Source: Neoechinorhynchus agilis (lineage: Eukaryota > Acanthocephala). From it: 64,000 nucleotides of DNA. The notes beneath the pieces are model-generated. The model worked only from the letters and a program-made list of their open reading frames with translations. It did no database searches and was not told the DNA's origin. Within the stretch, counting starts at the first letter, position 1. The number at the start of each line of letters is the position of its first letter. Where the stretch lies: contig CM121342.1 of the NCBI GenBank assembly GCA_051530055.1, positions 15,810,001 through 15,874,000 on the forward strand, given 5' to 3'. A program made the translations under genes and the position numbers. Below, piece by piece: positions 22,604-34,117 of the stretch.

Positions 22604-25600
22604 CAGAGATTAGCAATTCCGATTTTCTGAGAACGAGAAATGTGCACGTTCATTGGTACTGATTTAGTGAATTAAAGAGAACACAAAATGAGTACAAAGA
22701 CAAGTGCGCGTGTTCTTATGTCGAATTCCGATTTCCTTTCTGAGAACGAGAAATGTGCACGTTCATTGGTACTCGATTTAGTGAATTAAAGAGAACACAA
22801 AATGAGTACAAAGACAAGTGCGCGTGTTCTTATCTCGAATTCCGATTTCCTTTCTGAGAACGAGAAATGTGCACGTTCATTCGTACTCGATTTAGTGAAT
22901 TAAAGAGAACACAAAATGAGTACAAAGACAAGTGCGCGTGTTCTTATGTCGAATTCCGATTTCCTTTCTGAGAACGAGAAATGTGCACGTTCATTGGTAC
23001 TCGATTTAGTGAATTAAAGAGAACACAAAATGAGTACAAAGCAAGTGCGCGTGTTCTTATGTCGAATTCCGATTTCCTTTCTGAGAACGAGAAATGTGCA
23101 CGTTCATTGGTACTCGATTTAGTGAATTAAAGAGAACACAAAATGAGTACAAAGACAAGTGCGCGTGTTCTTATCTAGAATTCCGATTTCCTTTCTGAGA
23201 ACGAGAAATGTGCACGTTCATTGGTACTCGATTTAGTGAATTAAAGAGAAGACAAAATGAATAAAAAGCAAGCGCGCGTGTTCTTATGTCGAATTCCGAT
23301 TTCCTTTCTGAGAACGAGAAATGTGCACGTTCATTGGTACTCGATTTAGTGAATTAAAGAGAACACAAAATGAGTACAAAGACAAGTGCGCGTGTTCTTA
23401 TGTCGAATTCCGATTTCCTTTCTGAGAACGAGAAATGTGCACGTTCATTCGTACTCGATTTAGTGAATTAAAGAGAAGACAAAATGAGTACAAAGACAAG
23501 TGCGCGTGTTCTTATGTCGAATTCCGATTTCCTTTCTGAGAACGAGAAATGTGCACGTTCATTCGTACTCGATTTAGTGAATTAAAGAGAACACAAAATG
23601 AGTACAAAGACAAGTGCGCGTGTTCTTATGTCGAATTCCGATTTCCTTTCTGAGAACGAGAAATGTGCACGTTCATTGGTACTCGATTTAGTGAATTAAA
23701 GAGAAGACAAAATGAGTAAAAAGCAAGTGCGCGTGTTCTTATCTAGAATTCCGATTTCCTTTCTGAGAACGAGAAATGTGCACGTTCATTGGTACTCGAT
23801 TTAGTGAATTAAAGAGAAGACAAAATGAATAAAAAGCAAGCGCGCGTGTTCTTATGTCGAATTCCGATTTCCTTTCTGAGAACGAGAAATGTGCACGTTC
23901 ATTGGTACTCGATTTAGTGAATTAAAGAGAACACAAAATGAGTACAAAGACAAGTGCGCGTGTTCTTATGTCGAATTCCGATTTCCTTTCTGAGAACGAG
24001 AAATGTGCACGTTCATTGGTACTCGATTTAGTGAATTAAAGAGAAGACAAAATGAGTAAAAAGCAAGCGCGCTGTGTTCTTATGTAGAATTCCGATTTTC
24101 TGAGAACGAGAAATGTGCACGTTCATTGGTACTCGATTTAGTGAATTAAAGAGAAGACAAAATGAATAAAAAGCAAGCGCGCGTGTTCTTATGTAGAATT
24201 CCGATTTCCTTTCTGAGAACGAGAATGTGCACGTTCATTGTACTCGATTTAGTATTAAAGAGAACACAAAATGAGTACAAAGACAAGTGCGCGTGTTCTT
24301 ATGTCGAATTCCGATTTCCTTTCTGAGAACGAGAAATGTGCACGTTCATTCGTACTCGATTTAGTGAATTAAAGAGAACACAAAATGAGTACAAAGACAA
24401 GTGCGCGTGTTCTTATGTCGAATTCCGATTTCCTTTCTGAGAACGAGAAATGTGCACGTTCATTGGTACTCGATTTAGTGAATTAAAGAGAAGACAAAAT
24501 GAATAAAAAGCAAGCGCGCGTGTGTTCTTATGTCGAATTCCGATTTCCTTTCTGAGAACGAGAAATGTGCACGTTCATTGGTACTCGATTTAGTGAATTA
24601 AAGAGAACACAAAATGAGTACAAAGACAAGTGCGCGTGTTCTTATGTCGAATTCCGATTTCCTTTCTGAGAACGAGAAATGTGCACGTTCATTGGTACTC
24701 GATTTAGTGAATTAAAGAGAAGACAAAATGAGTAAAAAGCAAGTGCGCGTGTTCTTATGTCGAATTCCGATTTCCTTTCTGAGAACGAGAAATGTGCACG
24801 TTCATTGGTACTCGATTTAGTGAATTAAAGAGAAGACAAAATGAATAAAAAGCAAGCGCGCGGTGTTCTTATATAGAATTCCGATTTCCTTTCTGAGAAC
24901 GAGAAATGTGCACGTTCATTGGTACTGATTTAGTGAATTAAAGAGAACACAAAATGAGTACAAAGCAAGTGCGCGTGTTCTTATGTCGAATTCCGATTTC
25001 CTTTCTGAGAACGAGAAATGTGCACGTTCATTGGTACTCGATTTAGTGAATTAAAGAGAAGACAAAATGAGTAAAAAGCAAGTGCGCGTGTTCTTATGTA
25101 GAATTCCGATTTCCTTTCTGAGAACGAGAAATGTGCACGTTCATTGGTACTCGATTTAGTGAATTAAAGAGAAGACAAAATGAGTACAAAGACAAGTGCG
25201 CGTGTTCTTATGTCGAATTCCGATTTCCTTTCTGAGAACGAGAAATGTGCACGTTCATTGGTACTCGATTTAGTTAATTAAAGAGAACACAAAATGAGTA
25301 CAAAGACAAGTGCGCGTGTTCTTATGTCGAATTCCGATTTCCTTTCTGAGAACGAGAAATGTGCACGTTCATTGGTACTCGATTTAGTGAATTAAAGAGA
25401 AGACAAAATGAGTAAAAAGACGCGCGCGTGTTCTTATGTCGAATTCCGATTTCCTTTCTGAGAACGAGAAATGTGCACGTTCATTGGTACTCGATTTAGT
25501 GAATTAAAGAGAAGACAAAATGAATAAAAAGCAAGCGCGCGTGTTCTTATATAGAATTCCGATTTCCTTTCTGAGAACGAGAAATGTGCACGTTCATTGG

Positions 25601-26960
25601 TACTCGATTTAGTGAATTAAAGAGAACACAAAATGAGTACAAAGACAAGTGCGCGTGTTCTTATGTCGAATTCCGATTTCCTTTCTGAGAACGAGAAATG
25701 TGCACGTTCATTGGTACTCGATTTAGTGAATTAAAGAGAAGACAAAATGAATAAAAAGCAAGCGCGTGTGTTCTTATATAGAATTCCGATTTCCTTTCTG
25801 AGAACGAGAAATGTGCACGTTCATTGGTACTCGATTTAGTGAATTAAAGAGAAGACAAAATGAATACAAAGACAAGTGCGCGTGTTCTTATGTCGAATTC
25901 CGATTTCCTTTCTGAGAACGAGAAATGTGCACGTTCATTCGTACTCGATTTAGTGAATTAAAGAGAACACAAAATGAGTACAAAGACAAGTGCGCGTGTT
26001 CTTATGTCGAATTCCGATTTCCTTTCTGAGAACGAGAAATGTGCACGTTCATTCGTACTCGATTTAGTGAATTAAAGAGAACACAAAATGAGTACAAAGA
26101 CAAGTGCGCGTGTTCTTATGTCGAATTCCGATTTCCTTTCTGAGAACGAGAAATGTGCACGTTCATTGGTACTCGATTTAGTGAATTAAAGAGAACACAA
26201 AATGAGTACAAAGACAAGTGCGCGTGTTCTTATGTCGAATTCCGATTTCCTTTCTGAGAACGAGAAATGTGCACGTTCATTGGTACTCGATTTAGTGAAT
26301 TAAAGAGAAGACAAAATGAGTACAAAGACAAGTGCGCGTGTTCTTATGTCGAATTCCGATTTCCTTTCTGGAACGAGAAATGTGCACGTTCATTCGTACT
26401 CGATTTAGTGAATTAAAGAGAACACAAAATGAGTACAAAGACAAGTGCGCGTGTTCTTATGTAAATTCCGATTTCCTTTCTGAGAACGAGAAATGTGCAC
26501 GTTCATTGGTACTCGATTTAGTGAATTAAAGAGAACACAAAATGAGTACAAAGACAAGTGCGCGTGTTCTTATGTCGAATTCCGATTTCCTTTCTGAGAA
26601 CGAGAAATGTGCACGTTCATTCGTACTCGATTTAGTGAATTAAAGAGAAGACAAAATGAGTACAAAGACAAGTGCGCGTGTTCTTATGTCGAATTCCGAT
26701 TTCCTTTCTGAGAACGAGAAATGTGCACGTTCATTCGTACTCGATTTAGTGAATTAAAGAGAACACAAAATGAGTACAAAGACAAGTGCGCGTGTTCTTA
26801 TGTCGAATTCCGATTTCCTTTCTTGGAACGAGAAATGTGCACGTTCATTGGTACTCGATTTAGTGAATTAAAGAGAAGACAAAATGAGTAAAAAGACAAG
26901 TGCGCGTGTTCTTATCTAGAATTCCGATTTGCTTTCTGAGATCCGGAAATGTGCACGTCG
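22604..26960. repeat. minisatellite array, 114-bp unit, about 38 copies
   Basis: Head-to-tail units, each with one EcoRI-like GAATTCCGATTTCC block (for example 22723, 22837, 22951, 23064), spacing 113-116 bp. Two main variants alternate irregularly: one with GAACACAAAATGAGTACAAAG, the other with GAAGACAAAATGAATAAAAAG and a 2-base shorter AAGCAAG. A second variable site is TTGGTACTCG or TTCGTACTCG. The array begins about 170 bp after the SLC35C1 stop codon. In many units a complete 33-codon ORF (MSTKTSARVL...LVN, then TAA) is kept. Array ends are degraded. Confidence 0.97.
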
Positions 26961-28349
26961 GTTGACCATGGATCTTTTAGAGATTTTTTTATCTATTCAT
27001 TGCCTTGTAATTAATTCTATTCAAAAAATGATACGAGCGATTCTCATTACTACAATGCGCGATACTTCAGTAATGGAATGTGAGTTGAGTTTAAAGGTTT
27101 TCGTAATCAGATTTCTTCATTATTGCGCGTACAAACTTGAGCACCTTGATAATGTCGGTATTATCCGACGAAATATCGGAAGTAAATTTTGGTGGAAAAA
27201 CTTCCAAAAGAAAGTATAAATGGTTTATTTAATGACAATGTATTGATTTGTCTTTAATTATATTCAAGAACGTGATTTGATCTGCATCAGAAATAATGTA
27301 ACAAAAACGCTTAGTTAAACTACGATCAATTATCACAACTATAATTCGCGATACTTAGGTAAGTGAACGTAAGCATAGTTTAAAGATTTTTGTAATCGGA
27401 CTTCTTTATTATTGCCGTTACAGACTAACTTTTGATGGACTGAAATACATTGACTTTCTTTAATTCGATTGAAAAACCGAGATTTTATCGGCATACGGAG
27501 TAAAGTTACAAAAATCGCTTTTTTAAATTACAATCGATTCTGACAAATACCTAATGACTATAATTTGATAATTGAACGTTGAAAACATTTCTTGCTTAAG
27601 TTTCTTCAATGTGACTATATTTTTTTCGATCAAAGATTTGTGCGAATTAGCGAAGACGTCACGTCTTTCCGTCATACAGCGCCGCAAATTACCTCATAAA
27701 TTTCGTCAGTGCTACCCGGCAGCATGTATCAGAAAGTGGTGGATTCGCTAGACCTTAATTGGTTCCCTTTCCGTGTTTCCCTGGAAGCTCTTGCGCGTGT
27801 CCTAACGCGGCGACGTACGCGCAAAGTTTATGCAGTTGCCTTGTACTGGACGCGACTCTGTTTAACGCATAAATGGAAGGCATTAAATTTGCGATCAGTT
27901 GCTTCCCGATCACGTTACCATCTCCACGTGTTATGCCTATGGAATTGTTCGTTCACATGACGAATTTGTTGCACTACTTTTATTTTACCATTACTTATTA
28001 GCTTCATTCTTTGATTCTGACCGTATATATTTCGATAAGCTGGAAGTGCGTTTAAGAGTGCGAGTTAACCTAGATTTTTATGTTTTCAAAAAACGCTTTT
28101 TTATATCCTTGTTCTTATCGCATCTTCGAAAAAAATTGAAGGACGTTTCAGCGTACAAATGTTTGACGCTCTCACGAAGTTTCATATTACAAGTGCATTT
28201 CTTATTTCTAGAGTACATGCATGCTCTAGTGACGAAATTAGGGAGTTTGTCGAAATGTTCAAAACAAATTCTTTATCCTTATTTTATACTTAATCAGCGA
28301 TTTGCTCTCTGTTATTTAAAAAAGATTTAACTACTTTTTACAGATCGAA
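26961..28349. other. non-coding stretch with three diverged repeats
   Basis: Three diverged copies of a 205-245-bp sequence lie at about 27008, 27252 and 27457. They share blocks such as TTTAATT..ATT.AA.AA, GTAACAAAAA.CGCTT and GCGATACTT, and two share GTTTAAAG.TTTT.GTAATC. A 15-bp perfect palindrome AAGACGTCACGTCTT is at 27653-27667. The open frames here have no similarity I recognise. Confidence 0.5.
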
Positions 28350-30203
28350 ATGCCACGAATGCGGAATACTGGCGCCTCAACCGGATTGAACGGTCAGCAG
28401 CAGAAGCGACGGGAACGACAGCAACGTCGACGTAAAGTAGAAGCTTCAGCCTTTTCTCCTAAGGAAATGCTAGATCGCTTCGCAGGAATACGTCGACGTC
28501 GAGTGCAAGAAAAAATGGCACCAGATTCGCCGGAAAAGCTTGTTGAACATGAAATATGCAAAGAGATTGACGTTGTCAAGAGTCGCCTTGAAAGTGATGC
28601 TTCCCCAAAGGATGCATTGTATCCATCGGTGGATGAATCTACCGATCGGTGCGAAAAGCGAATAATAATATATCGTCCCGAGGATCCATGTAAGGAACGT
28701 GCACGTTCAGAACAGTTGCTCAACAAAGACTTTCAGTCAAAGAAAAGGCCGCTTTCTCTTCGTAGTACTGCCGATGACGAATCTGGCCAAAATCCCCCTG
28801 TTAAAAAGACTAGTAAGGTATCCAGTAAGCTGTTGTCGAAGGTCAGCGTTGTGAGCAGTGAAGATTTCAACCTGTTGAAAAGTCAGCTGATTGCACGATA
28901 TAATAATTTAGACCGTCAAGATGACCAATGCAATCAACCAAAGAAGGCGTATGAACAGTATGCAGATTTGGTCAGGAAAAAAAGTGTACCAAAGCTTAAT
29001 AAACACCCGGCATCATCTGTAGAGCTCCCATTACCCTGTACTTTTGCTCTATTACTCACGATGTTTAAACGAATTGACGCTATACTTAGTTTTCAATATG
29101 TACGTCATCGTGAAGTTCCTTTTAAGGAAATTCAACAAGCTGTTGGACGTATGAGTCCACGTATTCGTCTTCGGCTATCACATTTGGCCATGATCCGAAG
29201 ACTTTTTGCACATGCGTATCAATATGGATTGAAGCGAGTAGATAACAACGAAAAAAGTATCGAAGGAGATTCTGTTACATCTGATGGAAAACGACATCAT
29301 CTAACCTTAACATTCGGATTCGACGGAACAAGAGACTATTTTGAAACCAAATTGCGCTTATTGGGAACTTCAGAGGATCCAGATCGTGGATGGGGTGACG
29401 ATCGATTAGAAACGCTTCTTCGAAACGCTGACAACGCATTTGCTCCTGGATTTTTGGCCCGAAGAGCAGACATATTTCATGAGCTTTTGCTGCGAGAAGC
29501 AAAAAAACTCCATGGGCTCTTTCTTGAGAAGCGAGGCATTTGTGATCGGTCAGTTGAAGTAAAAAGGTGGCACCCGGAGTTTGTGCTGAGTGACATTCCG
29601 TTTCCTGAACAGGCGCAAATGCCGGAAATCCAAGACCACGAGATTGTATCCAATGGAACCAAGCTATTCGAACTTGCCAAGGCGATTAGCTCAATGAAGA
29701 CACGTGAAACGATTGAGAAAATAAGTAGGGAGTGCTCTGTTCCACGATCGTCTACTCCGATCAGTTCCGATATTCCTGAAGATGTGATCAAAATCGTTGG
29801 ATATCGTGAATCCAAAAGGAAAGTTGTGGAATCTTGGAAAGAAACTGAACAATATCAGTTGATGAAATTGAAGAAGGAGCTTCCTTCAGTTGCCATGAGT
29901 ATTCATGAATCGTTCGAGAAGAAGAGTGCCCGTGTTTTAAATTATGAACATATTCAGAATCAAGCAATATTCCACAATCAGCGTCTATCGCATGCTGCAT
30001 TTGCAGACATCGCTGAAATAATTTTGCGCGATTTTGATGGTTGGATTTATATGATAGAACTTAGAAGTGGCCAGCGTTATTTCAAGCTCCGAAGAAATGT
30101 TCAGCGTTCAGAGTTTAAACAAATGTTAAAATCTTGGATCACCAAATACAACGCCGGTGTAAAAGAACATCCGGAGTTTGTGTGTTCGATGCCCGGAATA
30201 TGA
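28350..30203 (+). CDS. CDT1: DNA replication licensing factor Cdt1
   Basis: Single long ORF of 617 residues. Cdt1 loads the Mcm2-7 helicase at origins with ORC and Cdc6 and is inhibited by geminin. The N-terminal 220 residues are basic and disordered (RRRERQ, RRRRV). The central geminin-binding winged helix runs from about residue 226 (LPLPCTFALLLTMFKRID) to about 405, including the KRWHPEF segment that matches RWHPRF of vertebrate Cdt1. The C-terminal winged helix, which binds Mcm, covers about 480-610 (ADIAEIILRDFDGW..). A classical PIP-box degron is not visible at the N-terminus. TTTTTACAG lies just upstream of the ATG, so either a 5' untranslated intron or a trans-splice acceptor is possible. 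AATAAA is at 30284. Confidence 0.9.
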   Translation: MPRMRNTGASTGLNGQQQKRRERQQRRRKVEASAFSPKEMLDRFAGIRRRRVQEKMAPDSPEKLVEHEICKEIDVVKSRLESDASPKDALYPSVDESTDRCEKRIIIYRPEDPCKERARSEQLLNKDFQSKKRPLSLRSTADDESGQNPPVKKTSKVSSKLLSKVSVVSSEDFNLLKSQLIARYNNLDRQDDQCNQPKKAYEQYADLVRKKSVPKLNKHPASSVELPLPCTFALLLTMFKRIDAILSFQYVRHREVPFKEIQQAVGRMSPRIRLRLSHLAMIRRLFAHAYQYGLKRVDNNEKSIEGDSVTSDGKRHHLTLTFGFDGTRDYFETKLRLLGTSEDPDRGWGDDRLETLLRNADNAFAPGFLARRADIFHELLLREAKKLHGLFLEKRGICDRSVEVKRWHPEFVLSDIPFPEQAQMPEIQDHEIVSNGTKLFELAKAISSMKTRETIEKISRECSVPRSSTPISSDIPEDVIKIVGYRESKRKVVESWKETEQYQLMKLKKELPSVAMSIHESFEKKSARVLNYEHIQNQAIFHNQRLSHAAFADIAEIILRDFDGWIYMIELRSGQRYFKLRRNVQRSEFKQMLKSWITKYNAGVKEHPEFVCSMPGI

Positions 30204-30462
30204 TATTGAAAGTATCTGTATTTGAGTTGTAATGTGAAATAAGACGAAGCGCAAGAAAATTCGTCGAATTGTAGAGCTTTGGGAATAAATCGATGATTGT
30301 ATAAAATGGACAGGACGTTTGTGACTTTTTGTTATCGGCACTCCTGAAATGTAGGAATTGGTTTGTTTCTAGCAAGTCTTGTAGTGTATTTGATTAATTC
30401 TCCACTTTTGTTTAAAACTAAAAAATATTGCGCAATTAATGAATTAAAGATTAATTTAATTA

Positions 30463-31190
30463 ATTTTCGGCCTGAGCGTGGGCCTTGTTCAGATATCTAA
30501 AACACGTCATTTTACAAACATTTGTCCTTTAGGACGTATATCAGGTGGAAGGCGCAGGTGGAGTTTGTAATCCGCCTTATTGTGCGTAAATGTACGCGTT
30601 GTTTGTATTAAAATGGCCTCCATCGTTGTTCTGTCTCTACGGTTGTTACATTTTGCTAGAATCTCAGTGGCACCAAAATTGATCTGATGATCATTTTCAA
30701 TCACGCGGTGTACAATCGCAAAGCTTGTATCCATTTTTCTGGACACAGTTCTGCGATGTTCGTTGAGCCGTCTCTTTATATTGTTCGTTTGTCCTACATA
30801 CGATTGATCACAGTCCATGCAGGGGATCCTATAGACGCACTCGTTTATATTGTCCACTCTTTTAGGTTATAACAAATTATATAGTGTTTGTCCCCTTTTG
30901 GAATACATAATACATTCCTTCTTCATATCGAGTTGCTTGATCAATGTTTCTATATTGGAATTCCACCTATCATTTATGTAAGGAATTTCTATATATCGTG
31001 TCTGCATTCGTTGAAGATCCGATATCCCGATTTTTTATAGGTTCCCTTCCGATCATTTGTTGAGTATCTTTCAATGTTCTTAACATTAATTTCTTCGGAT
31101 AGCCACCACTTTTAAAGATATTCCATAATCTATCGAGTTCGTTATTGAGGCAATTCAAGTTCGAGCTATATCGTTTGTGACAAAATAGCG
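30463..31190 (-). mobile_element. Penelope-like element, 3' part with GIY-YIG endonuclease
   Basis: The minus-strand ORF 30507-30857 encodes a GIY-YIG nuclease domain (ECVYRIPCMDCDQSYVGQT, NIKRRLNEHR, and an acidic METAI-like TTMEAILI motif), the endonuclease of EN-containing Penelope-like retroelements. Upstream on the same strand (to about 31190), ELDRLWNIFKSGGYPKKLM and INDRW-like segments match the linker between reverse transcriptase and nuclease. The reverse transcriptase itself is missing. Downstream of the stop, 30494-30463 on the minus strand reads CTGAACAAGGCC...GGCCGAAAA, a degenerate hammerhead-like end motif. This is a truncated, inactive copy joined to a LINE. Confidence 0.85.
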
Positions 31191-32430
31191 AAGTGCGTGC
31201 ACGACAGCTTCGGCTCCTCAAGGCGTACAGCAACCCGGTTGAACCGGGCGGAAAAGTTCGCCGAGATCCACTGCAAGACGTTTGCAAAGAATCTTTGCTG
31301 CAAGACGCCGAAGTGTCGATCCTATAGTGATGGGACGAATGCCATGGTCTATCTTTTTAAGGGCACAGGGTGAAGGACTGAAAAACAATTGAATTGCGAC
31401 GGGAGGCAATTCGTCACCAACGAACTGATCAACGAGGCTGGCCAATCTATTCGAAATCTCTGAGCGGCTTCACCCACGGAGAAAGACAACATGTCCTTGA
31501 GGTGTTGAGGCCTAAGCCCGTCTAGCCCATGACCGGATCTACTAGCAAAGGAGGATATCGCCGAATTGGGTTCCTTTACAGAGCAGAGAGACTTCGAGGC
31601 AGCGATTGCGAAAGTTCGAAGTTTTGGTGCTTCCGATGGAGGATGTTTTTGGTTCAGGGTTTCGAGAGTTTCCTCATTAACCTGGGCAAATACTTCCGAG
31701 GAGGAAAGGATGCGAACAGCTCCTCGGATATCACCATCCGCAATTTTCGAGAATGCGCGTTCCCCTATGGACTTGACCGGAAAATTACCGTGTGTAGGGT
31801 GTTCTGTAGGCCCGCGATAGGTAGCTCGAATTGCGTCTGAAAAGAGTTGATCGAAGAAAGCGACTCTTTCTTTAATTGAACTGACCAACGATCCCTTAGA
31901 ACTGTCACCAGCGCGAAGAACCAGCCTGGGAAAAGCGAAGAAACGTGTCCATGCAACGGAAGACCTGTTCTCTAAGCAATCCCTAAGCAAAGCTCTAAAT
32001 GACTTCGTCATCTGATACCGAGCGCTCTTTGGGATCCGTTTCAGGATGTTCCTGGGCAGAACGCGCAAGATGTCAGGGAATGGCGTGGAAATGACCTGAG
32101 GCACTGGGGCATTCCGATGAGGTAGTGGGTCCGAGATGACAGACCTTGGGGCGGGAGGAACCAGAACAGCGGGATCTGAAGGGACCGTGCATGCGAACTA
32201 ACCCGGATTTGTTGAGGCAATAAGAACCACCACACTCCAAACAAAAACCTTTCAGAGAAGAGGTAGCCTGGAGGTTCGATACCTCGGCGTGTTGTTGTAA
32301 AGCTGTTGCGTCATCATCATTGAATTCAACGTCGTCCGGTTGTCGTGTGATGGGTGATGATGGTTGAAAATGTTCTGAGGAGGAGTCCAGAACAATATTA
32401 AAGAAAACGGGCATCAGGCAGCACCAACAA
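31190..32430 (-). mobile_element. LINE fragment, 5' part (zinc finger and start of RT)
   Basis: Minus-strand frames give an N-terminal zinc-finger-like segment (CLECGGSYCLNKSGLVRMHG, then a Cys), a long linker, and the beginning of a non-LTR reverse transcriptase: GLDGLRPQHLKDML, then GIRPITIGSTLRRLAAKILC and LFRPVQPGCCTP. The same type of protein ends in the endonuclease seen at 6.6-7.6 kb, so both fragments come from one family. The frame shifts at least twice, and the element stops abruptly at about 31190, where Penelope-like sequence begins. No intact copy is in the window. Confidence 0.75.
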
Positions 32431-32603
32431 CTATATACTTGTAATGTTTTCGTATTCTGATTAAAGCTTCTTAAAAAATTACGTGCTTATACATGTAAAG
32501 CTGAATTGTTTTGTATCTTTCAAAGTGTTTGATCAATTCAATGTTATGTTTTGTACAACAACTGAAGTATAATTGATCTCTAACGAAGACACGAGTTCAC
32601 AAT

Positions 32604-33924
32604 ATGAATATGCTCGTTTTGATAACCTTTGCCTTACTTGTTGAAGTTCAGCGATTCGAACTCATCTTATCTCAGGTTATATGTAGGCATGCAGCAAGAC
32701 ATCCGCTAATGCACGTTCCGGACGAAGATGATGGAAACTTCAACGTTGACAACAAGAGCAAAATTGGACGTTTAACGGAGATTGGAGTTAAGCAGGCTTA
32801 TCAAGTGGGGGAATACCTGAGAAAACTATATGTCAAAACCCAATTCCTGTGTGGTCACTATGAACCAAAGCAAGTCAGTGTGTTTTCTACAAACTTTTCA
32901 AGAACAATAGAAACAACTAAAGCTGTAATGTCTTCATTATTCGAGTTCAATCAAAATGTACCTTATTCCACCTTCGAGTTTGATTGTGGCGTAAATTGGA
33001 GCCTCAAATGCCCTGCATACAACAAATTCAGAGATGCTTTAGACCAAGAAACGTTTGCCGAAGATGGGATTCTGAACCACACCGTACTTAATGTCCTTGA
33101 TCTTTTGGGTCGAAAAGTGAACAAATCAATAACTATGGAGGTTTTATACGATCTAGAAGATATGTTGAGCATCTGGTAGAATTCTTGCTAAATGGCAAAT
33201 TAAATATACAGCCAACAAGACACAATACCAGTAGTTTCGAATGTTTTTTCCATGCAGCATTGTATTACGTTTCATGTGAGTTGATTAAAATCGAACAAAT
33301 GAACCTCATAAAAAAGTTTATGACTGAATTTTTTAATTTACAACTTAACGACGATCCCATTTACGGCTAGCTTTGTTTTTTCCGCATTTTCTTTCAAAAT
33401 GCCATTTACTAGAATTTACCAAAGAGCTCGGTAATAATATATCCCGTCCTTGGGCTAACCAAACCATAAGAGATGTTTTGCAATTCGTCAACAAGGTTTC
33501 CTGTGAACAGTTTTTAAAAGATCGTGAAATGCTAAAGCTACGAATCGGCTCACAATTACAGTACATCTTGAAGCTTTTCAAGCGTTCACTAAAAACAAAA
33601 ATGGAAAAGTTCATCTTTTTTGCCGCCCATGACATTTCAATAAAGTCGTTATTATATCTTCTTGGAAGTAAAGCAATCAAGTACAGAAAATTAGAATATT
33701 GCGCCTTTTTGCGAATGGAACTTCACCGATCTAAAGATGGAACTTATTTCTTTAAATTCTATTTTTTCCCCGGAAATGAGGATGAGGACTTGAATATCCA
33801 AAGAAATGAAATCGACGCAACGATGGACATTTGTGGATATGATCGCTGTTCGGCCGATGTTATGTTTAAGAATCTCAGCGACGTCGTTTATCTTGACTAC
33901 TATAAAGAGTGTCACTCATTTTAA
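32604..33924 (+). CDS. histidine acid phosphatase family protein
   Basis: Starts with a hydrophobic N-terminus (MNMLVLITFALLVEV), likely a signal peptide. The catalytic motif CRHAARHP (family RHGxRxP, Gly replaced by Ala) comes at about residue 28, then GVKQAYQVGEYLR and STNFSRTIETTKAV, all typical of prostatic-type acid phosphatases. Exon 1 ends near 33175. The C-terminal exon (about 33373-33924) has the second half of the site, FFAAHDISIKSLLYLLG (HD motif), and a Cys-rich end. The segment between about 33176 and 33400 is either intron or partly coding (a frame with AALYYVSCELIKI); splice phases do not resolve by eye. AATAAA is at about 33965. Substrate unknown; probably secreted or lysosomal. 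Confidence 0.75.
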
Positions 33925-34117
33925 AGTAGTAAGATCACGTCTATGAAGTTGAAGAGACATAGCAAAAGCAAATAAAGCGCTTTTCAGTAGTTTTTGTAAC
34001 ATTTACAGGGAAAGCTTACTTACCAATAGACAAATTCGTTATTTGTCGATATAGTCTTTATTCTCTGTGACTAGCTTGTATCAACAAGAATTGTTTTTGT
34101 TCAACTTTAGCGCAAAA

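Noticed and set aside
26332-26529. 65-codon ORF spanning units of the 114-bp array
   Set aside because: Arises only where two units have small deletions that shift the frame; a by-product of the repeat.
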